Of a stretch of DNA of 64,000 bases, positions 17,977 through 27,899 are shown one piece after another. The DNA lies in NCBI RefSeq assembly GCF_902859695.1, contig NZ_CADIJL010000012.1, forward strand, positions 62,001-126,000. Direction: 5' to 3'. The notes beneath the pieces were generated by a model that saw only the letters and a program-made list of their open reading frames with translations, had not been told where the DNA came from and made no database searches. The position numbers and the translations under genes were made by a program. This DNA is from Achromobacter ruhlandii (lineage in GTDB: Bacteria; Pseudomonadota; Gammaproteobacteria; Burkholderiales; Burkholderiaceae_B). Every line of letters begins with the position of its first letter. The first letter of the stretch is position 1.

Positions 17977-19683
17977 ATGCCGCTTCCGAAGTTGCCCACC
18001 CGCCCCGCAGCCATCCTGACCTTCCCCTCGGGCGATAACGCCCGGGCGCAGGCCCGCAGCACCAAGACCGCCGCTGCGCGGTCGAACACCCAGGCCGTCC
18101 TGGCCGAAGACGACGAGGACGAGCTGCTGGTCCAGCCCGAACTCGACGGCATGGCCCATCCCGCCCGCAAGGCCCAGATTCCGGCCCGCCAGGTGCCGCC
18201 GCCGGCCCCCGCCGCGCCGGCCCCGGCGCCGCGCGCCCAGGCGCGCCAGGCCAAGCCCGCCGCGACTCCGGCCAAGCGCGCCAAGCCGCGCGCCCAGAAC
18301 GAGCCGCGCAAGCTGTTCGTGCTGGACACCAACGTGCTGCTGCACGACCCCAGCTCGCTGTTCCGCTTCGAAGAGCACGACATCTTCCTGCCGATGATGA
18401 CGCTCGAAGAACTGGACCACCAGAAAAAGGGCATGTCCGAAGTGGCGCGCAACGCCCGCCAGGTCAGCCGTTCGCTCGACGCCCTGGTGCAGGACGCGAC
18501 CCAGCTGGACGAAGGCCTGGAACTGGCCAAGCTGGGCAACAAGGACGCCACCGGGCGCCTGATGTTCCAGACCACCGCCATCCACAGCACCCTGCCCTCG
18601 GACCTGCCCATGGGCAAGGCCGACAATCAGATCCTGGGCGTGGTGCGGGCGCTGCAGGAAAAATACCCGCAGCGCGAAGTCGTGCTGGTGTCCAAGGACA
18701 TCAACATGCGCTTGAAGGCGCGCGCGCTGGGCATGGCCGCGGAAGACTACTTCAACGACCACGTCCTGGAAGACTCGGACCTGATGTACTCGGGCGTGAT
18801 GCAGCTGCCCGAGGATTTCTGGAACAAGCACGGCAAGGACGTCGAATCCTGGCAACAGGGCGGCACCACCTTCTACCGCATCCACGGCCCGCTGTGTTCG
18901 CAGTTCGTGGTCAACCAGTTCGTCTACTTCGAAGGCCAGATGCCGCTGTACGCCCAGGTGCGCGAGGTCAGCGGCAAGATGGCGGTGCTGGCGACGCTGC
19001 GCGACTACACCCACGGCAAGAACAACGTCTGGGGCATCACCGCGCGCAACCGCGAGCAGAACTTCGCCATGAACCTGCTGATGAACCCGGAATGCGACTT
19101 CGTGTCGCTGCTGGGCCAGGCGGGCACGGGCAAGACGCTGCTGGCGCTGGCGGCCGGCATCACCCAGGTGCTGGAGACCAAGCGCTACACCGAGATCATC
19201 ATGACCCGCGTCACGGTGCCTGTCGGTGAAGACATCGGCTTCCTGCCCGGCACCGAGGAAGAGAAGATGCTGCCCTGGATGGGGGCGCTGGAAGACAACC
19301 TCGACGTGCTGAACATGGGCGAAGGCGAAGGCAACGGCGACTGGGGGCGCGCCGCCACCATGGACCTGATCCGGTCGCGCATCAAGGTCAAGTCGCTGAA
19401 CTTCATGCGCGGGCGCACCTTCCTGAACAAGTACCTGATCATCGACGAGGCCCAGAACCTGACGCCCAAGCAGATGAAGACGCTGGTGACGCGCGCCGGC
19501 CCCGGCACCAAGGTGATCTGCCTGGGCAACATCGCCCAGATCGACACGCCTTACCTGACCGAAGGCAGTTCGGGCCTGACGTTCGTGGTCGACCGCTTCA
19601 AGGGCTGGCCGCACTCGGGCCACGTAACCTTGCAGCGCGGCGAGCGCTCGCGCCTGGCGGACTACGCCGGGGACGTGCTGTGA
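17977..19683 (+). CDS. PIN-PhoH family ATPase (YlaK-like)
   Basis: 568 residues from the ATG at 17977, eight bases after GGAGAG; a GTG at 17968 lies inside that site and is rejected. About 110 N-terminal residues are low-complexity, with a Pro/Ala-rich stretch. Next is a PIN domain starting LFVLDTNVLLHDPSSL, with further acidic residues spaced as in RNA-cleaving PIN folds, then a PhoH ATPase domain with Walker A GQAGTGKT and Walker B YLIIDEAQNLTP. Such fusions are proposed RNA helicase/ribonucleases, but the target is unknown. It is 58 bases past bcp and ends in a terminator. Confidence 0.9.
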   Translation: MPLPKLPTRPAAILTFPSGDNARAQARSTKTAAARSNTQAVLAEDDEDELLVQPELDGMAHPARKAQIPARQVPPPAPAAPAPAPRAQARQAKPAATPAKRAKPRAQNEPRKLFVLDTNVLLHDPSSLFRFEEHDIFLPMMTLEELDHQKKGMSEVARNARQVSRSLDALVQDATQLDEGLELAKLGNKDATGRLMFQTTAIHSTLPSDLPMGKADNQILGVVRALQEKYPQREVVLVSKDINMRLKARALGMAAEDYFNDHVLEDSDLMYSGVMQLPEDFWNKHGKDVESWQQGGTTFYRIHGPLCSQFVVNQFVYFEGQMPLYAQVREVSGKMAVLATLRDYTHGKNNVWGITARNREQNFAMNLLMNPECDFVSLLGQAGTGKTLLALAAGITQVLETKRYTEIIMTRVTVPVGEDIGFLPGTEEEKMLPWMGALEDNLDVLNMGEGEGNGDWGRAATMDLIRSRIKVKSLNFMRGRTFLNKYLIIDEAQNLTPKQMKTLVTRAGPGTKVICLGNIAQIDTPYLTEGSSGLTFVVDRFKGWPHSGHVTLQRGERSRLADYAGDVL

Positions 19684-19780
19684 GCCGCCACGCGGCGTGG
19701 GCTAGCTGCCCGCCGAGGGGACTGTTTCCCCTTGGAGCGGCTGGCAGGGAATCCCCGTAACGCCGCGCCCGGCCAAAGAA

Positions 19781-19812
19781 AAAGCCCCTTGAGCGATCAA
19801 GGGGCTTTTTTT
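19781..19812. terminator. Bidirectional terminator between the PhoH gene and an entericidin-like gene
   Basis: AAAGCCCCTTGA, a GCGA loop and TCAAGGGGCTTT form a 12-base-pair stem followed by further T residues. The A-rich left flank also allows use from the minus strand, for the gene ending at 19830. Confidence 0.92.
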
Positions 19813-19829
19813 TCCACACGGCCGGACGA

Positions 19830-19961
19830 TTATTTGTCGGCGGCGTTGGTGATGGCGTTGCCGGCCCGCGACATGTCCTTGCCCATGCCCGCCACGGTAT
19901 TGCAACCGGCGAGTACGAAGCCGAACACGACGAAGGCGGTCAGCACGATCTTGCTGCGCAT
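19830..19961 (-). CDS. Entericidin A/B family lipoprotein
   Basis: 43 residues from the ATG at 19961 with AGGAG eight bases upstream. A signal peptide ends in lipobox LAGC, and the mature chain begins CNTVAGMGKDMSRAGNAI, the entericidin pattern (E. coli EcnB has CNTTRGVGEDISDGGNAI). EcnA/EcnB are small envelope lipoproteins described as an antidote/toxin pair; here no partner gene is adjacent, so a toxin role should not be assumed. A second family member lies at 58292-58423. Confidence 0.88.
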   Translation of the reverse strand: MRSKIVLTAFVVFGFVLAGCNTVAGMGKDMSRAGNAITNAADK

Positions 19962-20002
19962 GCTGGCGCTCCTGAAGTGAAGAAACGGTTCCGGGGCGTA
20001 CT

Positions 20003-20698
20003 TTAAACGATCTGGACGCGAAGTTCGCCCAGGCCATCCACGCCGCCGGTGATGACATCGCCCTGCACCACGGCGCCCACGCCCTCGGGCGTGCCGGTGA
20101 AGATGATGTCGCCCGGCTGCAGCTCGAACAGGCCCGACAGGTAGGCAATGCTTTCGGGGATGTTCCAGATCATCTGGGAGATATCGCTGGCCTGCTTGCG
20201 CTGGCCGTTGACGTCGAGCCAGATGGCGCCCTTGTCGAGCGTGCCGACCACGCTGCGCGGGTGGATCGGCCCCAGGGGCGCGGACAGGTCGAACGCCTTG
20301 CCCACTTCCCAGGGACGGCCCTGCTTCTTCATTTCGCCCTGCAGGTCGCGGCGGGTCATGTCCAGGCCCAGGGCGTAGCCCCAGACGCAATCGTTGGCCT
20401 GATCCACCGGAATGTCCCGACCGCCCTTGCCCAGCACCACCACCAGTTCCATTTCGTAGTGCAGGTTGGAGGTCTTGGGCGGATACGGCATCTTGCCGGT
20501 CTCGCCATCGGCCACGCTCAGCACGGCGTCGGCGGGCTTGCAGAAGAAGAACGGATCTTCACGGCCGGTGAAGCCCATTTCCTTGGCGTGCTCGGCGTAG
20601 TTGCGGCCGACGCAATAGACGCGGCGCACCGGGAACAGCGCGGCGCTGCCAGCAACGGGAACCGCGGTCAGCGGCTGGGGAGGCAATACGTAGTCCAT
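20003..20698 (-). CDS. Fumarylacetoacetate hydrolase (FAH) family protein
   Basis: 231 residues. The FAH fold cleaves carbon-carbon bonds in 2-oxo-acid intermediates. Motifs include VYCVGRNYAEHAKEMG, FFFCKPADAV, the metal-binding HYEMELVVVLGKGG and GDIIFTGTPEGVG. The length and pattern resemble fumarylpyruvate or maleylpyruvate hydrolases of the gentisate pathway and 5-oxo-hexenedioate-type enzymes, but the substrate cannot be fixed. It lies 82 bases past the Dabb gene in the same direction and may be the last gene of the transporter operon. Confidence 0.88.
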   Translation of the reverse strand: MDYVLPPQPLTAVPVAGSAALFPVRRVYCVGRNYAEHAKEMGFTGREDPFFFCKPADAVLSVADGETGKMPYPPKTSNLHYEMELVVVLGKGGRDIPVDQANDCVWGYALGLDMTRRDLQGEMKKQGRPWEVGKAFDLSAPLGPIHPRSVVGTLDKGAIWLDVNGQRKQASDISQMIWNIPESIAYLSGLFELQPGDIIFTGTPEGVGAVVQGDVITGGVDGLGELRVQIV

Positions 20699-20780
20699 GA
20701 TCTATCAACCTATGACGGGTGGAACGGTCCGATGGCAAAAAATCATCCGCGAGTGTATCCCTTTCCGGGAACGCGAATAT

Positions 20781-21083
20781 TCAGGGAATTGTAGGGATTT
20801 CCCCGTCAAACACCACCAGGCGCGTGATGAAGTCGGCCATGTAGGCTTTCATTTCCTGATGCGCGGGCGACACCTGATAGCGGTCGTGGGCGGCGACGTC
20901 GGCGAAGCCGGCCACCACCGCATGGGACAGGCCATCCGAGCGGCTGGCCTCGTTGGGCCGGAAGGCATAGGCGGCCACCCCGTCGCATTCGGCCATGATG
21001 CGGGCACAGTATCCCTGCACCCGTTCATGGAAGCGCGCGTCGGCGGCGCCGGAAAGCTGCAGCATCACGACATGCAGGAACAT
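20781..21083 (-). CDS. Dabb domain (stress-responsive alpha/beta barrel) protein
   Basis: 100 residues from the ATG at 21083. It begins MFLHVVMLQLSGAAD, matching the Dabb/ferredoxin-like fold of small dimeric proteins, and has the central SHAVVAGFADVAAHDRYQVSPAHQEM with the DxxYxxxPxH pattern of that family. Members include stress proteins and enzymes of polyketide and aromatic breakdown. Its ATG overlaps the permease stop by one base (TGATG), so it is coupled to the transporter operon. The catalytic role, if any, is unknown. Confidence 0.82.
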   Translation of the reverse strand: MFLHVVMLQLSGAADARFHERVQGYCARIMAECDGVAAYAFRPNEASRSDGLSHAVVAGFADVAAHDRYQVSPAHQEMKAYMADFITRLVVFDGEIPTIP

Positions 21084-22960
21084 CACGACTCCTTTTTCGA
21101 ACGGGCGACGGCCAGCCAGGCGCGCGACACCAGCCCCATGATGCCGTCGCGGAACAACAGGACGCACAGGATGAAGATAGCCCCCTGCACGATCAGCACC
21201 CAGGACCCCAGCGGCGCCAGGTAATTCTGCAGCGACACGAAAGTGAACGCGCCGGCCAGCGGACCGAACACCGTGCCAATGCCGCCCAGCAGCGCCATCA
21301 GCACCACTTCGCCGTTGGCGTGCCAGTGCACGTCGGTCAGCGAGGCCACGCCGAACACCAGCACCTTGAGCCCGCCGGCCAATCCCGCCACCGAGGCCGA
21401 CAACGTAAACGCCAGCAGCTTGTAGCGCGACGTCGAATAGCCCAGCGAGCGGGCCCGTTGCTCGTTGTCGCGCACGGAACGGATCACCTCGCCGAACGGC
21501 GAATTGAGCACCCGCAGCACGAAGGCGTAACCCAGGGCGAACACCGCCAGCGTGAAGTAGTACATCGGCATCACGCTGTCCAGGTCGAACAGACCGAACA
21601 GCTTGCCGCGCGGCACGCTCTGCAGGCCGTCCTCGCCGCCGGTGAAACCCGCCTGCACCGCGATGAAGTACACCAGCTGCGACAGCGCCAGCGTGATCAT
21701 GGCGAAGTAGATACCCTGGCGCCGGATCGCGATGGCGCCGAACGCCAGCCCGAGCAGGCCGCCGGTCAGCACCCCGGCCAGCAGGCCCAGTTCGGGCGTG
21801 GCGCCCAGCAGCTTCATGACAATGCCGGTGGCATAGGCCGCCGCGCCGAAGAAGGCGGCGTGGCCGAACGACAACAGGCCGACATAGCCCACCAGCAGGT
21901 TGAAGGCCGCGGCGAACAGCGCGAAACACAGCACCTTCATCAGGAACGTGGGATAGACAAACCAGGGCGCGGCCAGCGCCACCAGCGCCAGGGCCGCCAT
22001 GCTCCAGCGCATGGCGCGACGACCCAGCTGCACCGGTTCGCGCGTGGCTTCGGCCGCCAGCACGTTCTGCACCTGCAGCGGCTTGCCGAACAGGCCGGCA
22101 GGCTTGCACAGCAGCACCAGCACCATGATGAGGAAGATCGCCAGGTTGGCGGCTTCCGGATAGAACACCTTGGTCAGCCCCTCGATGATGCCCAGCCCGA
22201 AGCCGCTGACGATGGCGCCCATGATGGAACCCATGCCGCCTATCACCACCACCGCGAACACCACCACCACCAGGTTCGAGCCCATCATCGGGCTGACCTG
22301 GTAGATGGGCGCGGCGATCACGCCGGCCACCGACGCCAGCGCCACGCCGAGCGCGTAGGTCAGCGTGATCAACAGCGGCACGTTGATGCCGAACGAGCGC
22401 ACGATGGTCGGGTTCTCGGTGGCCGCGCGCAGCATGGCGCCGACGCGGGTCTTCTCGATCAGCACCCACACCGCCAGACACAGCACCAGCGACACCGCCA
22501 CCGCCCAGCCGCGGTACCACGGCAGGAACATGAAGCCCAGGTTGACCCCGCCCGTCAGCGCCTTGGGGATGGTGTACGGCAACCCCGACACGCCGTAGGC
22601 CTGGCGCAGCCCGCCTTCAATCAGCAGCGCCAGCCCGAAGGTCAGCAGCAAGCCGTACAGATGGTCCATGCGGTAGGTGCGCGAGATCAGCACGCGCTCG
22701 ATCACGATGGCGAACGCCGCCATGATGAGCGGCACCAGCACCAGCGCGGCCCAGTAGTTCACGCCCAGGTAATTGAGCAGCATCCAGGCCAGGAACGCGC
22801 CCGCCGTGTACTGCGCGCCATGGGCGAAGTTGATGATGTTCAACAGGCCGAAGATCACCGCCAGCCCGATCGAGAGCAAGGCGTAGAACGAACCGTTGAT
22901 CAGGCCGAGCAGGAGCTGGCCGAACAGTGCCGTGGACGGCACGCCAAAAATTTCGAACAC
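21083..22960 (-). CDS. Fused LivH-LivM-type ABC transporter permease
   Basis: 625 residues from the GTG at 22960, which has GGGGGAG six bases upstream; an ATG at 23011 would start inside livF. The N-terminal half (about residues 1-300) is a LivH-like permease with GLINGSFYALLSIGLAVIFG and several membrane helices. The C-terminal half (about 320-625) is a LivM-like permease with NLLVGYVGLLSFGHAAFFG. Normally these are two genes; here one polypeptide supplies both membrane subunits of a branched-chain amino acid-type importer. livF and livG lie upstream in the operon and the binding protein is in the divergent arm. Confidence 0.92.
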   Translation of the reverse strand: MFEIFGVPSTALFGQLLLGLINGSFYALLSIGLAVIFGLLNIINFAHGAQYTAGAFLAWMLLNYLGVNYWAALVLVPLIMAAFAIVIERVLISRTYRMDHLYGLLLTFGLALLIEGGLRQAYGVSGLPYTIPKALTGGVNLGFMFLPWYRGWAVAVSLVLCLAVWVLIEKTRVGAMLRAATENPTIVRSFGINVPLLITLTYALGVALASVAGVIAAPIYQVSPMMGSNLVVVVFAVVVIGGMGSIMGAIVSGFGLGIIEGLTKVFYPEAANLAIFLIMVLVLLCKPAGLFGKPLQVQNVLAAEATREPVQLGRRAMRWSMAALALVALAAPWFVYPTFLMKVLCFALFAAAFNLLVGYVGLLSFGHAAFFGAAAYATGIVMKLLGATPELGLLAGVLTGGLLGLAFGAIAIRRQGIYFAMITLALSQLVYFIAVQAGFTGGEDGLQSVPRGKLFGLFDLDSVMPMYYFTLAVFALGYAFVLRVLNSPFGEVIRSVRDNEQRARSLGYSTSRYKLLAFTLSASVAGLAGGLKVLVFGVASLTDVHWHANGEVVLMALLGGIGTVFGPLAGAFTFVSLQNYLAPLGSWVLIVQGAIFILCVLLFRDGIMGLVSRAWLAVARSKKES

Positions 22961-22973
22961 AGGATTCTCCCCC

Positions 22974-23665
<692 letters not shown>

Positions 23666-23666
<1 letters not shown>

Positions 23667-24427
23667 CAGTCGTCTCCCTCGTCGGCGCCCATGTAGGCGG
23701 TAATGACGCGCTCGTCGCGCGACACCGTGGCGTAGTCGCCCTGCGCCAGCACCGCGCCGCGCGCCAGCACCGTAATGGAATCGGACAGGTCCGCCACCAC
23801 CGACAGGTTGTGCTCCACCATCAGGATGCTGCGGTTGGCCGACACGCGCCGGATCAGCGCCGCGATGCGGGCCACGTCTTCCTGGCCGAGGCCGGCCATT
23901 GGCTCGTCCAGCAGCATCACTTCGGGCTCCAGGGCCAGCGTCATCGCGATTTCCAGCGCCCGCTTGCGGCCGTAGGGCAACAGGGCCGCCGTGGTGTCGG
24001 CCAGGCCCGCCAGACCGACCGCCTCCAGCAGGGCCAGGCCCTGGTCGTTGAGGCGATCGACACTGCGACGGCTGCGCCAGAACCGCATCCCGTCGCCATG
24101 CTGGCGCATCAGCGCCACGCGCATGTTCTGCAGCACGGTCAGCCCCAGGAACACCGCCGAAATCTGGAACGAGCGCACGATGCCCAGGCGCGCGATCTGC
24201 TCCGGCGCCAGCGCGGTGATGTCGCGGCCGCGATAATGGATTGCGCCCTGGTCGGGCGTCAGGAACTTGGTCAGCAGGTTGAAGCAGGTGGTCTTGCCGG
24301 CGCCGTTGGGGCCGATCAAGGCATGGATGGAACCTTCCCGCAGGGCCAGGGACACGCCGTCGACGGCATTGAAGCCGCCGAACCGCTTGACCAGCCCCTG
24401 GGCGGACAGAACCGCTTGGGTGCTCAT
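23666..24427 (-). CDS. livG: ABC transporter ATP-binding protein, LivG type
   Basis: 253 residues from the ATG at 24427. Walker A is GPNGAGKTTCFN, Walker B is VMLLDEPMAGLGQEDVARIA, and the H-loop is in LMVEHNLSVV. The signature is atypical: the position of LSGGQ reads LLPYGRKRALEIAM, as is common in LivG proteins. An upstream in-frame start would overlap the SDR gene by some 100 codons and is rejected. It follows the SDR gene by ten bases and is coupled to livF. Confidence 0.93.
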
Positions 24428-24437
24428 GGCCGTTCTC

Positions 24438-25217
24438 CTACATGCGGGCCAGCAGGCCGCCGTCGATCGCCAACACGTGGCCGTTGACGAACGAAGCCCC
24501 CGGCGAGGCCAGGTACACCACCGCCGGCGCGATGTCCTCGGGCGTGGCCCACCGTCCCACCGGCACCGCCGTCGACAGGAACGACTGGAACTGCGGATTG
24601 TCCTGCAGCCCCTGGGTGAAGTCCGTGCGCACGAAGCCCGGCGCCAATGCGTTGCAGGTGATGCCCTGACCGCCATACTCGACCGCCAGCGCGCGGGTGA
24701 ACGCCGCGATGGCGCCCTTGGCGGTGGCATAAGCGGCGATGTTCGGCATGGTGGCCTGACCCGCGACGGAGGACATCAGCACGATGCGGCCAAAGCCGCG
24801 CGCCGCCATCCCCGGCAGCACGGCGCGGGCGCAATGGAAGGCGCCATTCACGTGCACGTTCTGCAGCGCCTGCCATTCGGCGGGCGCCATCTCGACCACC
24901 GGTTTGCGGTTCTGGTTGCCGGCATTGCTGACCAGCACGTCGACGGCCACGCCATCGGCATCCAGTCGCGCCACCGCGCGTTCGACGGCGGCGCCGTCGG
25001 CCACATCGAACACCGCGCTGCGCGCGGCGATGCCGGCCGCGGCCAGCCGTTCACAGGCGGCATCGCAGGCCGCCTGCGACAGGTCGTTGATCACCACGCC
25101 GGCGCCGGCCTGGCCCAGCCCGGCCGCGATGGCGAAGCCCAACCCGCGCGCCCCCCCCGTCACCAGCGCCGTGCGCCCGGCCAGCCCGAAGGTCTGGCCC
25201 AGATAGTCCTGATTCAC
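24438..25217 (-). CDS. Short-chain dehydrogenase/reductase (gluconate 5-dehydrogenase-like)
   Basis: 259 residues, starting with GTG at 25217 behind AGGAG (seven-base spacing). It has the NAD(P) motif [12 protein letters not shown], the NAG motif (SNAGNQN), a catalytic Ser in VLMSSVAGQ and the YxxxK in YATAKGAI. The C-terminal block with [24 protein letters not shown] is usual for sugar or hydroxy-acid SDRs. It is the first gene of the minus arm of the cluster, so it probably acts on the imported compound or its product. The substrate is not readable from sequence. Confidence 0.88.
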   Translation of the reverse strand: MNQDYLGQTFGLAGRTALVTGGARGLGFAIAAGLGQAGAGVVINDLSQAACDAACERLAAAGIAARSAVFDVADGAAVERAVARLDADGVAVDVLVSNAGNQNRKPVVEMAPAEWQALQNVHVNGAFHCARAVLPGMAARGFGRIVLMSSVAGQATMPNIAAYATAKGAIAAFTRALAVEYGGQGITCNALAPGFVRTDFTQGLQDNPQFQSFLSTAVPVGRWATPEDIAPAVVYLASPGASFVNGHVLAIDGGLLARM

Positions 25218-25340
25218 AGCTTGTCTCCTTGTTTTATTGGCGCCGGATCTCTAGCGGCATGCGCGCCGGGATGACTCCCTTGACGCGTGCTCCCCCTGGT
25301 CCGGCCCGTGTCGCTCCGTCATCCTTGGTGGAAAACGTGA

Positions 25341-25369
25341 TTGACATAAATCTCAATATACGCGACTAT
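25341..25369 (+). promoter_or_regulatory. Candidate promoter for the cupin arm of the catabolic cluster
   Basis: A perfect -35 TTGACA at 25341-25346 is followed after 17 bases by a weak -10 (GACTAT). The surrounding 25330-25420 is A+T-richer than its neighbours. The 217-base gap also has to hold the divergent promoter for the SDR-liv arm and any IclR operator; I see no clear operator palindrome. Confidence 0.45.
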
Positions 25370-25434
25370 TTTCAAACACTCAATAACAAGATTTTTAGTT
25401 TTTCTTCCATAACGAGTTTTGGCTAGGAGACATC

Positions 25435-25833
25435 ATGGCCCTCGAAACCCCTGGCTGCCCTGCGGCCAACGCGCTGCCCCCACTGGCATCGCGCTTCCTG
25501 AAAGTGGATGAATTGCCCTGGAAACCCACGCAGGTCGAAGGCATCGACATGAAGGTGCTGATGCAGGACAAGGAGTCCGGCCTGCTGACCGCGCTGTTCC
25601 GCTGGCAGCCCGGCACCGAGCTGCCGCTACATGAACATGTCGAGGTCGAGCAGACCTACGTGCTGGAAGGCTCGATCGTCGACGCCGAAGGCGAAGTGCG
25701 CGCCGGCGACTACGTCTGGCGCCCGCGCGGCAACCGCCACGTGGCCCGTGCTCCGCATGGCGCGCTGGTGCTGAGCTTCTTCCTGAAACCCAACCTGTTC
25801 ATCGACGCCTACGCCGGCCAGACGCTGGAATAG
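25435..25833 (+). CDS. Cupin domain protein
   Basis: 132 residues. Single cupin barrel: the first metal motif is in ELPLHEHVEVEQTYVLEGS (two His and Glu) and the second in GDYVWRPRGNRHVARAPHG. The shape resembles ChrR-like or small metal-dependent cupins rather than large dioxygenases. It opens the plus arm of the divergent cluster, upstream of the binding protein, so it may bind or isomerise the transported compound. TAGGAGACATC precedes the ATG. Confidence 0.85.
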   Translation: MALETPGCPAANALPPLASRFLKVDELPWKPTQVEGIDMKVLMQDKESGLLTALFRWQPGTELPLHEHVEVEQTYVLEGSIVDAEGEVRAGDYVWRPRGNRHVARAPHGALVLSFFLKPNLFIDAYAGQTLE

Positions 25834-25912
25834 GCTCGCCCCGGCAAGACCCCGCGCGACCGCCCGGCACAGGACGGCGCGCCAAGCGACAAGCCCCCGA
25901 GGAGACAAAACC

Positions 25913-27124
25913 ATGAAGATCCGTTTCAAGCATTGCCTGGCCGCCTGCGCGCTGGGCGCCGTTTCGCTGTCGGCCCAGGCCCAGGTGTCCGACGACGTCG
26001 TCAAGATCGGCGTGCTGGGCGACCAGTCCGGCATGATGGCCGACCTGTCCGGCAAGTTCGGCGTCGAGGCCGTGAAGATGGCCGTCGAGGATTTCGGCGG
26101 CAGCGTGCTGGGCAAACCCATCGAGGTGGTGTCCGCCGACCACCAGAACAAGGTGGACATCGGCGTCTCGATCGCGCGCCGCTGGTACGAGAACGACAAG
26201 GTCGACCTGATCCTGGACGTGCCCAACTCCGCCATCGCCCTGGCGGTGCAGGACCTGACCCGCCAGATGAAGCGCGTGGTGATCTTCACCAGCGCCGGCT
26301 CGGCCGACCTGACCGGCAAGGCCTGCTCGCCCAACGGCATGCACTGGACCTACGACACCTACGCCTACGCCACCGGCGTGGCCAGCGGCGTCATGGAAGA
26401 TGGCGGCAAGAGCTGGTTCTTCATCACCTCCGACTATGCATTCGGCCACTCGCTCGAACGCGACGCCATGGCGGTGGTCAAGGCCAAGGGCGGACAGGTG
26501 GTCGGCAGCGTGCGCCACCCCATCGCCAGCGCCGACTTCTCGTCGTTCCTGCTGCAGGCGCAGGCCTCCAAGGCGCAGGTGATCGGCCTGGCCAACGGCA
26601 GCGGCGACACCATCAACAGCATCAAGCAGGCGTTCGAGTTCGGCATCATGGGCAGCAAGCAGCGCGTGGCCGCGCTCTTCATGAGCATCGTCGACGTGCG
26701 CAGCGTCGGGCTGGAATACGCGCAGGGCCTGAACCTGGTGGAGCCGTTCTACTGGGACCAGGACGACAAGGCGCGCCAATGGTCCGAGCGCTACTTCAAG
26801 CGCACCGGCCGCATGCCATCGATGGTGCAGGCCAGCAACTACAGCGCCACCATGCACTACCTGAACGCGGTCAAGGCCGCCGGCACCGATGCGTCCGAGG
26901 CGGTGCTCAAGAAGATGCATGACACCCCCATCAACGACTTCATGACCGAGAACGGCCGCATCCGCGAGGATGGCCGGGTGATGCGCGACCTGTATCTGTT
27001 GCAGGTGAAGAAGCCGTCGGAATCCAAGCGCGACTGGGATTACTACAAGCTGGTGCGCAAGATTCCCGCCGAACAGGCGTTCCGTCCGCTGGACCAGGGC
27101 GGCTGCGCGCTGGTGAAGCCATGA
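25913..27124 (+). CDS. Periplasmic substrate-binding protein of the Liv-type transporter
   Basis: 403 residues. A signal peptide ends at AQA before QVSDDVVK, and the mature part is a type I periplasmic binding fold (Peripla_BP_6) with KIGVLGDQSGMMADLSG and WFFITSDYAFGHSLERD. It delivers a ligand to the fused permease encoded divergently at 21083-22960. Its stop overlaps the next SDR start (ATGA). The family binds amino acids, amides, urea or aromatic acids; no residue here decides between them. Confidence 0.9.
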   Translation: MKIRFKHCLAACALGAVSLSAQAQVSDDVVKIGVLGDQSGMMADLSGKFGVEAVKMAVEDFGGSVLGKPIEVVSADHQNKVDIGVSIARRWYENDKVDLILDVPNSAIALAVQDLTRQMKRVVIFTSAGSADLTGKACSPNGMHWTYDTYAYATGVASGVMEDGGKSWFFITSDYAFGHSLERDAMAVVKAKGGQVVGSVRHPIASADFSSFLLQAQASKAQVIGLANGSGDTINSIKQAFEFGIMGSKQRVAALFMSIVDVRSVGLEYAQGLNLVEPFYWDQDDKARQWSERYFKRTGRMPSMVQASNYSATMHYLNAVKAAGTDASEAVLKKMHDTPINDFMTENGRIREDGRVMRDLYLLQVKKPSESKRDWDYYKLVRKIPAEQAFRPLDQGGCALVKP

Positions 27125-27885
27125 GCGGCGGCGCGCCCGGCCTGCTGGCAGGCAAGCGCGCCGTGATCACGGGGGGCGCCAACCCCCGTGGCATCGGCGC
27201 CGCCATCGTCGCGCAATTCCTGGCGCAAGGCGCCAGCGTCGCGGTGCTGGACCGCGATTACCCCGACCACGCCGACGCCGGCCTCGTCGGCGGCCGCGCC
27301 AATCTGCACTGCGACGTGTCGAGCAGCGCCTCCTGCGAGCAGGCCGTGGCGCGGGCGGCGCAGGCGCTGGGCGGCATCGACGTGCTGGTGAACAACGCCG
27401 GCATCGTCGCCGCGACCCGCATCTGGGACCTGCCCGAGGACGAGTTCCGCCGCATGATCGACGTCAACCTGACCGGCACCTACAACGTGACGCGCGCCGC
27501 CCTGCCCCACTTGCTGGAAAGCGAGCGCCGCCCGGCCATCGTCAACCTGGGCTCGACCGCCGCCCTGCGCGGCGGCGGCCTGCTGGGCGGTTCGCACTAT
27601 GCCGCGTCCAAGGGCGGCGTCATCAGTTTCACCAAGGCACTGGCGCGCGAACTGGGCCCACGCGGCGTGCGCGCCAACTGCGTGGCGCCGGGCATCATCG
27701 AGACCGACATGACGCTCGGCAAATTCGGCGAAAATTGGGAACAAGAACTCAAACAGGGCATTCCGCTGCAACGCTTCGGCTCCCCGGCCGAAGTGGCGCA
27801 GGCCATTCTGTTCCTGGCCTCGGACCTGTCCTCCTACTCAACCGGCATCGTGGTCGACGTCAACGGCGGCTTCCACATTCACTAG
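27121..27885 (+). CDS. Short-chain dehydrogenase/reductase, FabG-like
   Basis: 254 residues. NAD(P) motif TGGANPRGIGAAIV (a GxxxGxG variant with an inserted Pro-Arg), NNAG, a catalytic Ser in NLGSTAAL and YxxxK in YAASKGGV. It is translationally coupled to the binding protein (four-base overlap) and sits 14 bases before the IclR regulator. With the second SDR at 24438-25217 it suggests two successive oxidations or a reduction-oxidation of the substrate. Confidence 0.9.
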   Translation: MSGGAPGLLAGKRAVITGGANPRGIGAAIVAQFLAQGASVAVLDRDYPDHADAGLVGGRANLHCDVSSSASCEQAVARAAQALGGIDVLVNNAGIVAATRIWDLPEDEFRRMIDVNLTGTYNVTRAALPHLLESERRPAIVNLGSTAALRGGGLLGGSHYAASKGGVISFTKALARELGPRGVRANCVAPGIIETDMTLGKFGENWEQELKQGIPLQRFGSPAEVAQAILFLASDLSSYSTGIVVDVNGGFHIH

Positions 27886-27899
27886 GCGCATCAGCAGCA

